32,063 bases of DNA from Mesobacillus selenatarsenatis SF-1 (lineage in GTDB: Bacteria > Bacillota > Bacilli > Bacillales > Cytobacillaceae), in contig NZ_BASE01000018.1 in NCBI RefSeq assembly GCF_000813125.1, positions 5 through 32,067 of the forward strand, given 5' to 3'. Shown piece by piece: positions 16,904 to 25,232 of the stretch (its first letter is position 1; each line of letters begins with the position of its first letter). The notes below the pieces were generated by a model. The model was not told the DNA's origin, did not search any database, and worked only from the letters and a program-made list of their open reading frames with translations. Both the position numbers and the translations under genes were made by a program.

Positions 16904-16933
16904 ATTTTATCCCCTAGAGGCTGAGTACGTCAA
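16904..16933 (-). promoter_or_regulatory. Sigma-A-like promoter just ahead of the terminator
   Basis: On the minus strand TTGACG (complement 16928-16933), an 18-nt spacer, TAAAAT (complement 16904-16909). Transcription would begin at about 16897, inside the hairpin. It could drive ytmP with a 5'-terminal hairpin, or give a very short RNA. Confidence 0.45.
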
Positions 16934-17038
16934 CCCCAAGGAACCTAAATTAATATTGTGAAAAAGTTATCAAAAGAAAAGCGAAGTCCTTTATTGATCA
17001 CCTATAAGGGCTCAACACTGGAATATTCGGGAGTCTGC

Positions 17039-19189
17039 CTATTTTGCCAGCACAAACAATGAGCATGGCTCTAGCAGCACCTTATTCCCTTCTATATGAC
17101 GAAATGGCTGTGCAGACGCTTTTTCATGGTCAGCAAGGACACTCCATCTCGCATCTTCTGTTAGTTCCACAAGCTGCTGATCCATTGATGGATTTATGAA
17201 CACGAGAATTTTTCCCCAATGTCCACTTTGTTTTATTTCTTTCAGCGAAAAGCCGATCAACGGTGCTGGTAATGAGAAAAATTCCATTTGCCTGCGGATT
17301 TTTTCACTGTCAGGAAGCCGGAAAGCTTCGTTTGATTTGCGTATATCGATGATTCCTTTGATGTATTGGACATTATCCACGTTTGCATCACGAAGATCCC
17401 AATCCAGCCAGTTTATTTCATCGGGAGAACGGTAGCTGTTGCCAATTCCTTTTTTCGACCTGAAAAATTCCTGGCCGCTGTGCAGAAATGGTATTCCCTG
17501 GGCCAGTAATACCATCGAAGTAGCCAGCCTGTGCTGCTTTTTTAAAATAGCTTCATCCTGGTCAGGGTCACTTATATTCAGCTTATCCCACAATGTATGG
17601 TTATCATGCGATTCAATGTAATTCACCGATTGTCCCGGCTGCAAAAACAGGCCATGTTTCCGCTTACCAATTCCAATGCTGCCAGCCATCACCTGTTTTG
17701 CAGCTTCCAGGTAGCGATCATTCCCTAATGCGTAGCCCTTATCATAAATGTTAAAAGTACTGCCTTTAATGGAGTCGCGGAACCAATCATTAAACTGGCC
17801 TATTCCTTGCAGCTTTGCCTGGTTCGAAATATTGGCCTTCCGATCAGGCGGGAGCGGGGTATTAAGGTCCCAGCCTTCCCCGATGATTAAAATGTCGGGA
17901 CTAACGCTATTTACTGCCTCCCTGACAGCAGTCATTGTATCGATATCCAAAATGCCCATCAAATCAAAGCGGAAGCCATCAACATGATATTCATTCAGCC
18001 AATACATGACTGAGTCAACAATGTATTTCCTCGCCATCAGCCTTTCGGAGGCGATATCGTTCCCCACTCCGGTTCCATTTGAGGGAAGGCCATGTGCATC
18101 GTGACGAAAAAAGTAACCTGGAACAATTTTTTCAAAAGGAGAGTCCTCACGGATGTAGACATGATTATAGACCACATCCATAATGACACCCATTCCCTGG
18201 CTATGGATCGCAGAAATCAACTGTTTAAGCTCGATGATCCGAGTATAAGGATCCCCGGGATCAGAAGCATAGCTCCCATCGGGGGCATTATAGTGAACGG
18301 GATTATACCCCCAATTATAGTCCCTGGCCCGATCCAGTTCGTTTACTCCTTCGAAATCGTTAACTGGCAGGAGTTCTAAATGTGTGACACCTAGACTTTT
18401 AATGTAGGAAAGCCCAGTCTCCATTCCGATTGCACTTTTTGTTCCTGTTTCCGCTGCACCCAGGTATGTTCCCTTCCTTACAGCTCCACTGTTCGGGTGC
18501 ATCGTAAGGTCCCTGATATGAGCTTCATAGATGATAGCATCAACCGGCTGTTTTAGTTTCGGGGCATCAATTTCAGCTGCCTTTGTTTTTGCCGGATCGA
18601 TCACGACGCCATATTCACCATTGACACTTAAAGCAGTGGCATAAGGGTCAACAGCTTCTCTCCACTCAAGATTGATACATACCAGGAACGAATAGCGGTA
18701 AAGCCCAAGATTCCGTGCTAACTCTAAGCTCCATACGCCCTTATCAATCCTAGTCATATCGATCAGCTCGGGGTTTTGGTCATCTTCCATGAAAAGCCTG
18801 AGCTTTATTTTTGTAGCGGTAGGAGCCCATAACTTGAAAATGGTTTTTTCAGGTGTGTAGCTGACACCAAGATCATCGCCGCCGTAAAAAAATAATGAGT
18901 CAAATTCTTCTGTTCGGATGACTGCTCCGATTTGCAGATCCGTTTGACCGCCATGTTCATCCAAAATTACGTATGTTTTGCCGATCTCAGGCCTGATATT
19001 TGATAAGCAAATGTATTTTACTGCATCCTCCAGCAATACCTTCTCTTGGATTGCCAATGGCAAATCAACGCCTTCTCCTTTTAGGCGGAACTCATTGGAG
19101 GTTCCTTCAAAATATGAATAAGGAAGCAATACAGTAATAACATTCACTTGATCAAGATAGGCGTTAAATTCCCTTTCAATGGCAATCAT
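17039..19189 (-). CDS. amyX: Type I pullulanase AmyX
   Basis: 716 aa, matching B. subtilis AmyX (718). Hydrolyses alpha-1,6 branches in pullulan, glycogen and limit dextrins; no signal peptide, so cytosolic. N-terminal accessory domain, then CBM48 (about 105-190, GVSYTPEKTIFKLWAPTA), then the GH13_14 catalytic barrel with the signature YNWGYNP near 290. Nucleophile Asp409 lies in DGFRFDLMG, acid/base Glu438 in GEGWD, and Asp529 in ESHDNH. ATG at 19189 with AGGAG upstream overlaps the last 14 nt of ytlR, so it is translationally coupled as the last gene of thpR-ytlQ-ytlR-amyX. No CcpA-type site was noticed upstream of the operon. Confidence 0.95.
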   Translation of the reverse strand: MIAIEREFNAYLDQVNVITVLLPYSYFEGTSNEFRLKGEGVDLPLAIQEKVLLEDAVKYICLSNIRPEIGKTYVILDEHGGQTDLQIGAVIRTEEFDSLFFYGGDDLGVSYTPEKTIFKLWAPTATKIKLRLFMEDDQNPELIDMTRIDKGVWSLELARNLGLYRYSFLVCINLEWREAVDPYATALSVNGEYGVVIDPAKTKAAEIDAPKLKQPVDAIIYEAHIRDLTMHPNSGAVRKGTYLGAAETGTKSAIGMETGLSYIKSLGVTHLELLPVNDFEGVNELDRARDYNWGYNPVHYNAPDGSYASDPGDPYTRIIELKQLISAIHSQGMGVIMDVVYNHVYIREDSPFEKIVPGYFFRHDAHGLPSNGTGVGNDIASERLMARKYIVDSVMYWLNEYHVDGFRFDLMGILDIDTMTAVREAVNSVSPDILIIGEGWDLNTPLPPDRKANISNQAKLQGIGQFNDWFRDSIKGSTFNIYDKGYALGNDRYLEAAKQVMAGSIGIGKRKHGLFLQPGQSVNYIESHDNHTLWDKLNISDPDQDEAILKKQHRLATSMVLLAQGIPFLHSGQEFFRSKKGIGNSYRSPDEINWLDWDLRDANVDNVQYIKGIIDIRKSNEAFRLPDSEKIRRQMEFFSLPAPLIGFSLKEIKQSGHWGKILVFINPSMDQQLVELTEDARWSVLADHEKASAQPFRHIEGNKVLLEPCSLFVLAK

Positions 19190-20156
19190 TCATTTTCAAC
19201 TCCTCGGTATGCCCTGGATTGTTTTTACCAGTTAGAATTTTCAAGACTTTTGGACATGCCTGGATTTTCAGCGGTGTATGTCCGATCGCTTCACCATCTG
19301 CATGAGCTAAAACATCGCCCGTGGATTCAATGGTAATCGACTTTCCGGTAAACTGCTCAACTTCCTTGAACCTTGTATGCTTTCCCCAGAAGACGCTGAC
19401 GAAAACCAATAGTAGCTTCAATCTCGAGATTCGGTGCACTACCGTGATATCGAGAATTCCGTCATCCGGGAGAGCGGCAGGGGCAATCTTCATGCCCCCT
19501 CCGTAGTATGGCTGGTTGGAAATCGTGATAAACCAAGCGTTGCTGTATTTGTATACTTTGCCATCAATCGTCACTTCTATTGGAATCGTTCTGAATGTAA
19601 GGAGTTTTTTGACAAGAATATATACATAGACCAGCCTGCCCAGTGAAAAACGGTTCAGTAGCTGTTTCATCCTGGACTCATTTGAATCCTTCGCAACAGC
19701 AGCATCAAAGCCTACTCCCATATTATTCATAAAATAGGTTTCCTGTAATTCTTTGTGCTGAATTTTTCCGATATCGATTTCGGTTGTGTGGCATTTGCTT
19801 TTATCAACAATCAAACTTAAAGCATCTACTGACTTTTTCGGTATTGCAAAGCCTCTTGAAAAATCATTCCCTGACCCGCCAGGAATGAACCCGACAGTTA
19901 CGTTTGAATAGGATGCGGCGCCGTTTACCACTTCATGCAGTGTACCGTCCCCTCCGACTGCCGCAATAACTGCGGGTGTGCCGTCAGCCTTGCGGGAAAT
20001 TGCCTCCGCAAGCTCCTGCGCATGCCCGGGGTATTCTGTAAAAAATGCAAGATACGGTATTTCAAGACTCCCCAGCTCTATCTCTATGTTTCTCCAAATC
20101 TCCCGGCAGCTCCCGTTTTTCGCATTGGGGTTGACGATAAAATAGATCTTCTCCAT
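19176..20156 (-). CDS. ytlR: YtlR, diacylglycerol/lipid kinase family protein
   Basis: 326 aa, DAGK catalytic domain. FIVNPNAKNG at residues 6-15, GGDGTLHEV at 68-76 and GGSGNDF at 93-99 are the nucleotide-binding and catalytic motifs; the C-terminal beta domain ends in HADGEAIG. It phosphorylates a lipid or sphingoid-like acceptor; the substrate in Bacillus is unknown, and it is distinct from DgkB. The ATG at 20156 has AAAGGTTGA upstream. It is third in the operon, 39 nt after ytlQ and overlapping amyX. Confidence 0.88.
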   Translation of the reverse strand: MEKIYFIVNPNAKNGSCREIWRNIEIELGSLEIPYLAFFTEYPGHAQELAEAISRKADGTPAVIAAVGGDGTLHEVVNGAASYSNVTVGFIPGGSGNDFSRGFAIPKKSVDALSLIVDKSKCHTTEIDIGKIQHKELQETYFMNNMGVGFDAAVAKDSNESRMKQLLNRFSLGRLVYVYILVKKLLTFRTIPIEVTIDGKVYKYSNAWFITISNQPYYGGGMKIAPAALPDDGILDITVVHRISRLKLLLVFVSVFWGKHTRFKEVEQFTGKSITIESTGDVLAHADGEAIGHTPLKIQACPKVLKILTGKNNPGHTEELKMNDCH

Positions 20157-20195
20157 ATGATCAACCTTTATCTATTTATTAGGTTTTTAAATTTT

Positions 20196-21152
20196 TTATT
20201 CGCTCTTAGGATTGTTTTCCCACTCAAGCCTTCTGACGGATGTTGTCTGGCAGTATTGCAGAAGAACCTGTGCTGCTTTTAATTGCATATGCTTCAATGG
20301 AGATTTCATGCCTCTCAGGGACATGAACCATTCCTCAAAATTACGTTTTTCAATGAATTGCACGCCATAAGGCTGGAGTGGATAGTCAAAGAATCCATTC
20401 CTGCTGATCAGCAGCTTTTGCACAGGAAGATCGACACCGTACATATCAAATAGAGTCTTGACGATTTTCTCTGTCCGATTGAGAGCAATCAACGGATTAA
20501 GGATTTTCTTTTCCTTATTTCTCGTTTTCTTGATCCAGAAGCGGTCCTTTGATCCGACATAAGCAGCATCCTCTTCGGCTTCGATGAACGAAATGCACAT
20601 GGCTGCAGCAGGAGTGATGATGATTAACTCCGCCTCGACCGGCGCTTTTTTCAATAAAAATATAGGTTTATATAAAATGAGGAATGTATCAGGAAATCGC
20701 TGCAGCAAAAATTTTAATGTCGGATCATTGTTGTATTCTTTTGCGATAAAGGATCTTTCCGTCAAAGTCGAGCTGGCCCATTTCAGCTGGAATGGCAGCA
20801 ACCCATCAAGGAAATGTTGTTTTAATTCTTCGATTGTTTTTATGTTAGTGACTGAATTCAAAGAACCAGCGTCCATCAAGTTCTCCTGGTCTTCCAGGTT
20901 CTCATGAGCACTCTCTTCATACACTGGCTCTGGCTGGCGCACGATGCCTTTAAGCTTATGAAGGATATTATTGGGCTGCTCTGCCTGTTGTCGATCAATG
21001 ATGCTTTCAATATTTTGTTCAGGACCGTTTTCCCATTTCTTCTTAATCCCTTCCCACTGCTTTTTCTTCAGACGGACATATCTAGAGGGGTAAAGGTAAA
21101 TGTCCTGGGCATAGCGTGATACATAGTCTTGAAGCTTGATTAATTGTGCCAT
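20196..21152 (-). CDS. ytlQ: YtlQ-like conserved bacillar protein
   Basis: 318 aa; I recognise it by position and sequence as the B. subtilis YtlQ type, whose function is unknown. N-terminus MAQLIKLQDYVSRYAQDIYL is followed by basic YPSRYVRLKKKQWEGIKKKW. The middle is acidic and variable, and the C-terminal half is a folded domain with FLILYKPIFLLKKAPVEAEL and IITPAAAMCISFIEAEED, reminiscent of a nuclease-related (NERD-like) core, though I cannot confirm this. No membrane segment or signal. The ATG at 21152 has GGCAGG upstream; a TTG ten codons earlier was rejected because AGCAGGAATAAAG gives no better site. Operon member between thpR and ytlR. Confidence 0.75.
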   Translation of the reverse strand: MAQLIKLQDYVSRYAQDIYLYPSRYVRLKKKQWEGIKKKWENGPEQNIESIIDRQQAEQPNNILHKLKGIVRQPEPVYEESAHENLEDQENLMDAGSLNSVTNIKTIEELKQHFLDGLLPFQLKWASSTLTERSFIAKEYNNDPTLKFLLQRFPDTFLILYKPIFLLKKAPVEAELIIITPAAAMCISFIEAEEDAAYVGSKDRFWIKKTRNKEKKILNPLIALNRTEKIVKTLFDMYGVDLPVQKLLISRNGFFDYPLQPYGVQFIEKRNFEEWFMSLRGMKSPLKHMQLKAAQVLLQYCQTTSVRRLEWENNPKSE

Positions 21153-21188
21153 AGATTGACCTGCCTTTATTCCTGCTTCCAATTCACA

Positions 21189-21764
21189 TTAAGACCGGGA
21201 AGCAAGCGGGAATAGTGTAATTGGTTCATATTTTGGACTTTTCCCCAAATGAGTCTTGTACAAAACGACCCTCTCGGCTTGAAAAGTTAATTCTTTTTTA
21301 AATGGGTTCATTGCCTCAAGCTGGACAGCGGTGAAAGCTTCCTCGCCGACCCATTTCCTCGCGATTGTGATATGCGGACTGAACGGCCGTGTTTCAAGGG
21401 TAAAACCTGAGTCCACGCATGCAGTAAACACAGCATCTCTAACATCATTCAATTCCGCGGATTCTTCTAGCCCCGCCCAAAAAATCCTTGGAGAGTCCTT
21501 TCGGCCGAAAATGCCTAAATGATCGATTTCCATTTTAAATGATGCTTCGTTTTTTAGTGCTGCGTCAATCACTTCATTGGCAGCCTGTATTTTGGCTTCA
21601 GGTGCATTTCCAAGGAATGCGAGCGTAATATGTAAATCCTGCGGATGTACCCAGGTTTTGAAAGGCAATTCACCTTGCAGGCTGTGGATTGTGCCCTTCA
21701 GGATTTCTTTGGTCTCCCCAGGAAGTTCGAGAGCATAGAAATAATGTGTTTGCTGACCCGTCAA
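21189..21764 (-). CDS. thpR: RNA 2',3'-cyclic phosphodiesterase ThpR (YtlP)
   Basis: 191 aa, 2H phosphoesterase family. The two catalytic motifs HITL (residues 45-48) and HITI (131-134) are intact. Opens RNA 2',3'-cyclic phosphates to 2'-phosphate ends; also once called 2'-5' RNA ligase. The start TTG at 21764 is preferred: AAAGGGTG precedes it, while a GTG eight codons upstream has no ribosome site and lies almost at the predicted transcription start. First gene of the operon running to amyX; diverges from ytkP. Confidence 0.88.
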   Translation of the reverse strand: MTGQQTHYFYALELPGETKEILKGTIHSLQGELPFKTWVHPQDLHITLAFLGNAPEAKIQAANEVIDAALKNEASFKMEIDHLGIFGRKDSPRIFWAGLEESAELNDVRDAVFTACVDSGFTLETRPFSPHITIARKWVGEEAFTAVQLEAMNPFKKELTFQAERVVLYKTHLGKSPKYEPITLFPLASRS

Positions 21765-21796
21765 CCAAATACACCCTTTCTTGTCCACTTGAATTT

Positions 21797-21805
21797 ATTG
21801 TAGCA
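21797..21805 (-). promoter_or_regulatory. thpR operon promoter, extended -10
   Basis: On the minus strand TGCTACAAT (complement 21797-21805), with CTGCCA 18 nt upstream of the -10 as a partial -35. Transcription start about 21790, which argues for the TTG start at 21764. Confidence 0.5.
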
Positions 21806-21859
21806 AATGGTTTGTAATATTGGCAGAATTTCCTTATGAACATTTCTAATCCCCACAAG

Positions 21860-21888
21860 TTGATAGGAATAGTCTTTTTTTATATGAT
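21860..21888 (+). promoter_or_regulatory. Sigma-A promoter of ytkP
   Basis: TTGATA (21860-21865), a 17-nt spacer, TATGAT (21883-21888): 5 of 6 matches in both hexamers. Leader of about 90 nt. Confidence 0.75.
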
Positions 21889-21985
21889 AAGAAGAAGCTA
21901 ACATTATTTTTCAGTTGCTTATCATCAATTATTCACTTAAATGGAAATACTAAAGCAGGTCGATATCGATCAAGGAGGCTATCAC

Positions 21986-22921
21986 ATGAGAGTCGTTAAC
22001 AATATTGCTTCATTAATTGGAGAAACACCGCTTGTAAAATTGAACAGGCTGGCACCTGAGAACGGTGCAGCGGTTTACTTAAAGCTTGAATACTTCAACC
22101 CTAGCAAAAGCGTAAAAGACAGGGCAGCATTCAACATGATTGTTTCAGCCGAAAATGAAGGAAAGCTGAAACCCGGCTCCACAATCATTGAGCCCACAAG
22201 CGGCAACACCGGCATTGGCCTGGCTATGAACGCTGCGGCAAGAGGCTATAAAGCGATTCTTGTCATGCCAGACACGATGACAGAAGAGAGAATCAATCTG
22301 TTAAAAGCGTATGGAGCAGAAGTCGTGCTGACTCCTGGCGACGAAAAAATGCCTGGTGCGATCAAAAAGGCGGAAGAGTTGGTAAAGGAGATTCCTAACA
22401 GCTTTATGCCAATGCAGTTTGAAAATGGAGCGAATCCTGATGCTCATCGAAAATCAACAGCCAAGGAAATCATCGATGCGATGGAGGAACTGAAAAAGCC
22501 GCTCAGCGCGTTCGTGGCAACAGCAGGGACTGGCGGGACCATCACCGGTACAGGCGAAGCTCTAAAAGAAGAATATCCTGACCTTGCAGTACACGTCGTT
22601 GAGCCCGCTGGGTCGCCAGTACTCTCCGGCGGCAAGCCCGGCAAGCATAAACTGGTCGGCACAAGTCCAGGCTTCATCCCAAAAATCCTCAATCAGGATG
22701 TATATGAAAAGATCCATAAAATTGAGGATGAAGATGCATATGACACGGCACGAAGACTTGCTAGGGAAGAAGGCATCCTAGTCGGCCCATCATCAGGAGC
22801 CGCCTGCTTCGCCGCCATCAATGTTGCCAAGGACCTAAAGCCGGATGAAGTCGTCATCTGCATTGCCTGTGACACAGGAGAAAGATACCTATCAAGTGAT
22901 TTGTTCAGATTTGAAGACTAA
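21986..22921 (+). CDS. ytkP: YtkP, cysteine synthase / O-acetylserine sulfhydrylase family
   Basis: 311 aa, the B. subtilis YtkP length. PLP-dependent beta-replacement enzyme. PLP lysine Lys44 lies in NPSKSVKDRAA, the substrate loop is TSGNTG (71-76), and the phosphate-binding loop is GTGGTITGTG. Forms cysteine from O-acetylserine and sulfide; paralogues CysK and MccA exist in relatives, so the exact substrate is uncertain. ATG at 21986 with AAGGAGG; an ATG 15 codons upstream is in frame but the ribosome site sits between the two. A palindrome TCGATATCGA (21960-21969) lies just before the ribosome site. Monocistronic with its own promoter and terminator. No T-box or S-box is seen in the short leader. 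Confidence 0.9.
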   Translation: MRVVNNIASLIGETPLVKLNRLAPENGAAVYLKLEYFNPSKSVKDRAAFNMIVSAENEGKLKPGSTIIEPTSGNTGIGLAMNAAARGYKAILVMPDTMTEERINLLKAYGAEVVLTPGDEKMPGAIKKAEELVKEIPNSFMPMQFENGANPDAHRKSTAKEIIDAMEELKKPLSAFVATAGTGGTITGTGEALKEEYPDLAVHVVEPAGSPVLSGGKPGKHKLVGTSPGFIPKILNQDVYEKIHKIEDEDAYDTARRLAREEGILVGPSSGAACFAAINVAKDLKPDEVVICIACDTGERYLSSDLFRFED

Positions 22922-22931
22922 ACTTAAAGAG

Positions 22932-22957
22932 ACTCGCCATGTGTGGCGAGTTTTTTA
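22932..22957 (+). terminator. Terminator after ytkP
   Basis: ACTCGCCA (22932-22939) and TGGCGAGT (22944-22951), tetraloop TGTG, then T6. Confidence 0.92.
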
Positions 22958-23007
22958 CTGTTTAAAATGAAGATCCCTTTTAGCAAGGAGTGAAATGTGC
23001 AGGTTCA

Positions 23008-23147
23008 TACCCTTATGCAGCTGGTTTTCCATCATAAGAATACCGTTCCGACGGTTTTGTATCCTTATGCAGCGTGTTTCTCTTTCATAAGGGTACTGTT
23101 CGGGCCGTTTCGTATCCTTATGCAGCGGGTTTCGCTTCTTAAGGGTA
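23008..23147. repeat. Tandem array of three hairpins, 52-53 bp period
   Basis: Left arms TACCCTTATG (23008-23017), TATCCTTATG (23060-23069) and TATCCTTATG (23113-23122). Right arms CATAAGAATA (23033-23042), CATAAGGGTA (23086-23095) and CTTAAGGGTA (23138-23147). Loops of 15-16 nt all begin CAGC; the two linkers are 17 nt (CCGTTCCGACGGTTTTG and CTGTTCGGGCCGTTTCG). The middle unit pairs fully. The array lies between two convergent terminators (ytkP and speD) in a 332-bp gap that holds no gene. Confidence 0.85.
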
Positions 23148-23183
23148 TCTTTTTTGAACTGAACTTCCCCTTATATCTTTGCA

Positions 23184-23231
23184 TACAAAAAAACTGCAGA
23201 CAAACGCATTTTAACGTGGTTCGTCTACAGT
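23184..23231 (-). terminator. Terminator after speD
   Basis: ACTGCAGACAAA (23193-23204) pairs with TTCGTCTACAGT (23220-23231), one mismatch and one wobble, then TTTTTTT on the minus strand. Confidence 0.75.
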
Positions 23232-23253
23232 CCAATCTTATGCCTTTATTGTT

Positions 23254-24108
23254 TTATTTTTCCAAGCTTTCGTCTGCTTCTTCATCCTCAAAAATCGTAC
23301 CAGAATGGAGTGTCACTCCTGATACGATTTCTTCCATCTCAGCCTGGATTCTTTCCGTAATTTCTTCTCGTTCTTCAGGAGATAGTGATTCCTTCGTATA
23401 TCCGAAAAGGTAATTATCCAGATCAAATTCTCTTAGCTTGCACTTCGTGTGGAAGATATTTTCCTGATAAACATTGACATCTACCATATCGAATTGATTT
23501 TTAATGCTATCAGGGATATAGTTCTGAATCGAGCTGATATCATGGTCAATGAATAGTTTGTTACCATCTTTATCTCGAGTAAATCCCCTTACCCGATAAT
23601 CAATTGTCATGACATCGGTTTCGAAGGAATGGATCAGGTAATTCAACGCCTTCAGCGGCGAGATTTCTCCGCATGTCGATACATCGATATCAGCCCTGAA
23701 CGTACTGATTCCCTCATCCGGGTGGAATTCCGGGTACGTATGGACGGTGATATGGCTTTTATCCAGCTGTAAGACGACATTGTCAGGCAGCGGGCCTGGC
23801 GACTCGTCATACGCTTCATCTGGCACCTCGACAACGGGTCCTTCAGAAACAAGAATGGTGACACTTGCACCCTGCGGTACATAGTCCTGCTTGGCCACAT
23901 TCAGGACATGGGCACCAATAATATCTGAAACGTGAGTGAGGATCTTAGTCAGCCGGTCGGCGTTATATTGTTCATCAATATAATCAAGATAAGCTTCCCG
24001 CTCTTCTTTTGTCTTTGTATAACAGATGTCATACATATTAAAACTTAATGATTTCGTCAGATTATTGAATCCATGCAATTCAATATGCTGTTCAGAAGTG
24101 ATTTTCAT
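23254..24108 (-). CDS. speD: S-adenosylmethionine decarboxylase proenzyme, E. coli type
   Basis: 284 aa. Produces the aminopropyl donor for spermidine. The sequence is of the long E. coli class rather than the ~126-aa SpeD of B. subtilis: the self-cleavage site [13 protein letters not shown] puts the new pyruvoyl group at Ser118 (cut after Lys117), followed by [20 protein letters not shown] and a [14 protein letters not shown] block near the C-terminus. A C-terminal tail of about 20 mostly acidic residues follows. The ATG at 24108 has AGGGGGAAC upstream; an in-frame extension of 39 codons is untranslated leader. A sigma-B-like promoter lies about 85-110 nt upstream. No spermidine synthase gene is adjacent. 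Confidence 0.93.
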   Translation of the reverse strand: MKITSEQHIELHGFNNLTKSLSFNMYDICYTKTKEEREAYLDYIDEQYNADRLTKILTHVSDIIGAHVLNVAKQDYVPQGASVTILVSEGPVVEVPDEAYDESPGPLPDNVVLQLDKSHITVHTYPEFHPDEGISTFRADIDVSTCGEISPLKALNYLIHSFETDVMTIDYRVRGFTRDKDGNKLFIDHDISSIQNYIPDSIKNQFDMVDVNVYQENIFHTKCKLREFDLDNYLFGYTKESLSPEEREEITERIQAEMEEIVSGVTLHSGTIFEDEEADESLEK

Positions 24109-24193
24109 TTCTGTTCCCCCTGTTCGGTATTCTGCTGTAGGTTGTCTGAGTATGAACAAAAGCAGGTATCCAGATGATTTAAATATTTTTATG

Positions 24194-24218
24194 ATACCCA
24201 TTCCTGGCAAGAAAAAAC
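24194..24218 (-). promoter_or_regulatory. Sigma-B-like promoter candidate for speD
   Basis: On the minus strand GTTTTT (complement 24213-24218), a 13-nt spacer, GGGTAT (complement 24194-24199). The -10 is perfect for sigma-B and the -35 keeps the GTTT core. A sigma-A reading (TTGTTT-18-TATCAT) overlaps the same DNA. Confidence 0.45.
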
Positions 24219-24301
24219 AAAGCAAGCGATAAATCCTTTAGATGTAGAATCCCGAATGAGAAATCTGTTGATATTTGAAATAAGCTGAGTGTCACTTTTT
24301 G

Positions 24302-24336
24302 AAAAAAAATAACCCGCAGCTGTATAGCCGCAGGTT
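24302..24336 (-). terminator. Terminator after dat
   Basis: On the minus strand AACCTGCGGCT pairs with AGCTGCGGGTT (11 positions, wobbles included; hairpin 24311-24336), then ATTTTTTTT. Confidence 0.88.
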
Positions 24337-24341
24337 GAAAG

Positions 24342-25196
24342 TTATAAATTGCCGCACTGGCGTTCAATTTCCCCTTTAAAAAGGTTTTGCAGGTTCCTGG
24401 TGACAGGACCTGGCTCCCCATTTCCTACAGGCTTCCCATCCACTTCAACAATCGGCATGACTTCGACTGTTGTTCCAGATGAAAACACTTCATCAGCCGA
24501 AGACAATTCGTCAAGAGTGAATGCTCGTTCCTCAAAAGCAATACTCTCATTGCTGCAAATCTCCAGCACCTTTTGTCTGGTGATTCCATTGAGGATGAAA
24601 TTATCTGCCTGGTGTGTGATGATTACGCCGTCCTTCACAATCGAGATGTTGGAATGACTTCCCTCAGTTACAGTTTCTCCTCGATGAAGGATTGCTTCAA
24701 AGCAACCTGCCTCTGCTGCCTTTTGCTTCGATAACAAATTACCAAGCAAATTCAAGCTTTTAATGTCACAGCGTAGCCATCGAATGTCTTCATCAAGGAT
24801 AGTCCTGACTCCTTTTTCCATGGATTCCACAGGGCGTGCCACCTTACGCGTGTACGCGACAAAGGTTGGCGCCACATCACCGGCAGGGAAAACATGATTA
24901 CGAGGCGAAGTCCCTCTTGTAAATTGCATATAAACAATACCAGTGTCTAATTCGTTTTTCGAAATCAGTTCTTCCATTTTGGATTCAAGCTCCTCAGGAC
25001 TGAAAGGCAATTTCATCCTGATTTTTCCAGCACTTTCTACAAGTCTGTTCAAATGCTCTTTTCCAGTGAACATTTTGCCGTTATAGATACGGATGACTTC
25101 ATATACACCATCACCAAATTGATAACCTCTGTCCTCAATGTCTACCTTGGCGACCGTCCGGTCAAGAACCTCGCCATCTACAATTACATATTCCAT
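24342..25196 (-). CDS. dat: D-amino acid aminotransferase Dat
   Basis: 284 aa, fold-type IV PLP transaminase that interconverts D-Ala and D-Glu with their keto acids, feeding peptidoglycan. PLP lysine is Lys146 in RCDIKSLNLL. The D-specific carboxylate trap is present as Arg99 and His101 in RGTSPRNHVF, with Tyr32 in DGVYEVIR; these separate it from branched-chain aminotransferases and ADC lyase. PLP phosphate residues lie in TEGSHSNI and SSGTTVEV. ATG at 25196 with AAGGAGGGGG. It lies 36 nt after pepV with no terminator between, so they form an operon. Confidence 0.95.
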   Translation of the reverse strand: MEYVIVDGEVLDRTVAKVDIEDRGYQFGDGVYEVIRIYNGKMFTGKEHLNRLVESAGKIRMKLPFSPEELESKMEELISKNELDTGIVYMQFTRGTSPRNHVFPAGDVAPTFVAYTRKVARPVESMEKGVRTILDEDIRWLRCDIKSLNLLGNLLSKQKAAEAGCFEAILHRGETVTEGSHSNISIVKDGVIITHQADNFILNGITRQKVLEICSNESIAFEERAFTLDELSSADEVFSSGTTVEVMPIVEVDGKPVGNGEPGPVTRNLQNLFKGEIERQCGNL

Positions 25197-25232
25197 GCTC
25201 TTCCCCCTCCTTGATTTTCGGTAATGTCTTTT

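Noticed and set aside
21895-21985. T-box or SAM (S-box) leader upstream of the cysteine synthase gene
   Set aside because: The leader is only about 90 nt, without a terminator hairpin or the conserved T-box/S-box elements.
23008-23147. CRISPR or riboswitch
   Set aside because: Only three imperfect units, linkers are related to each other, and the array lies between two terminators rather than in a leader.
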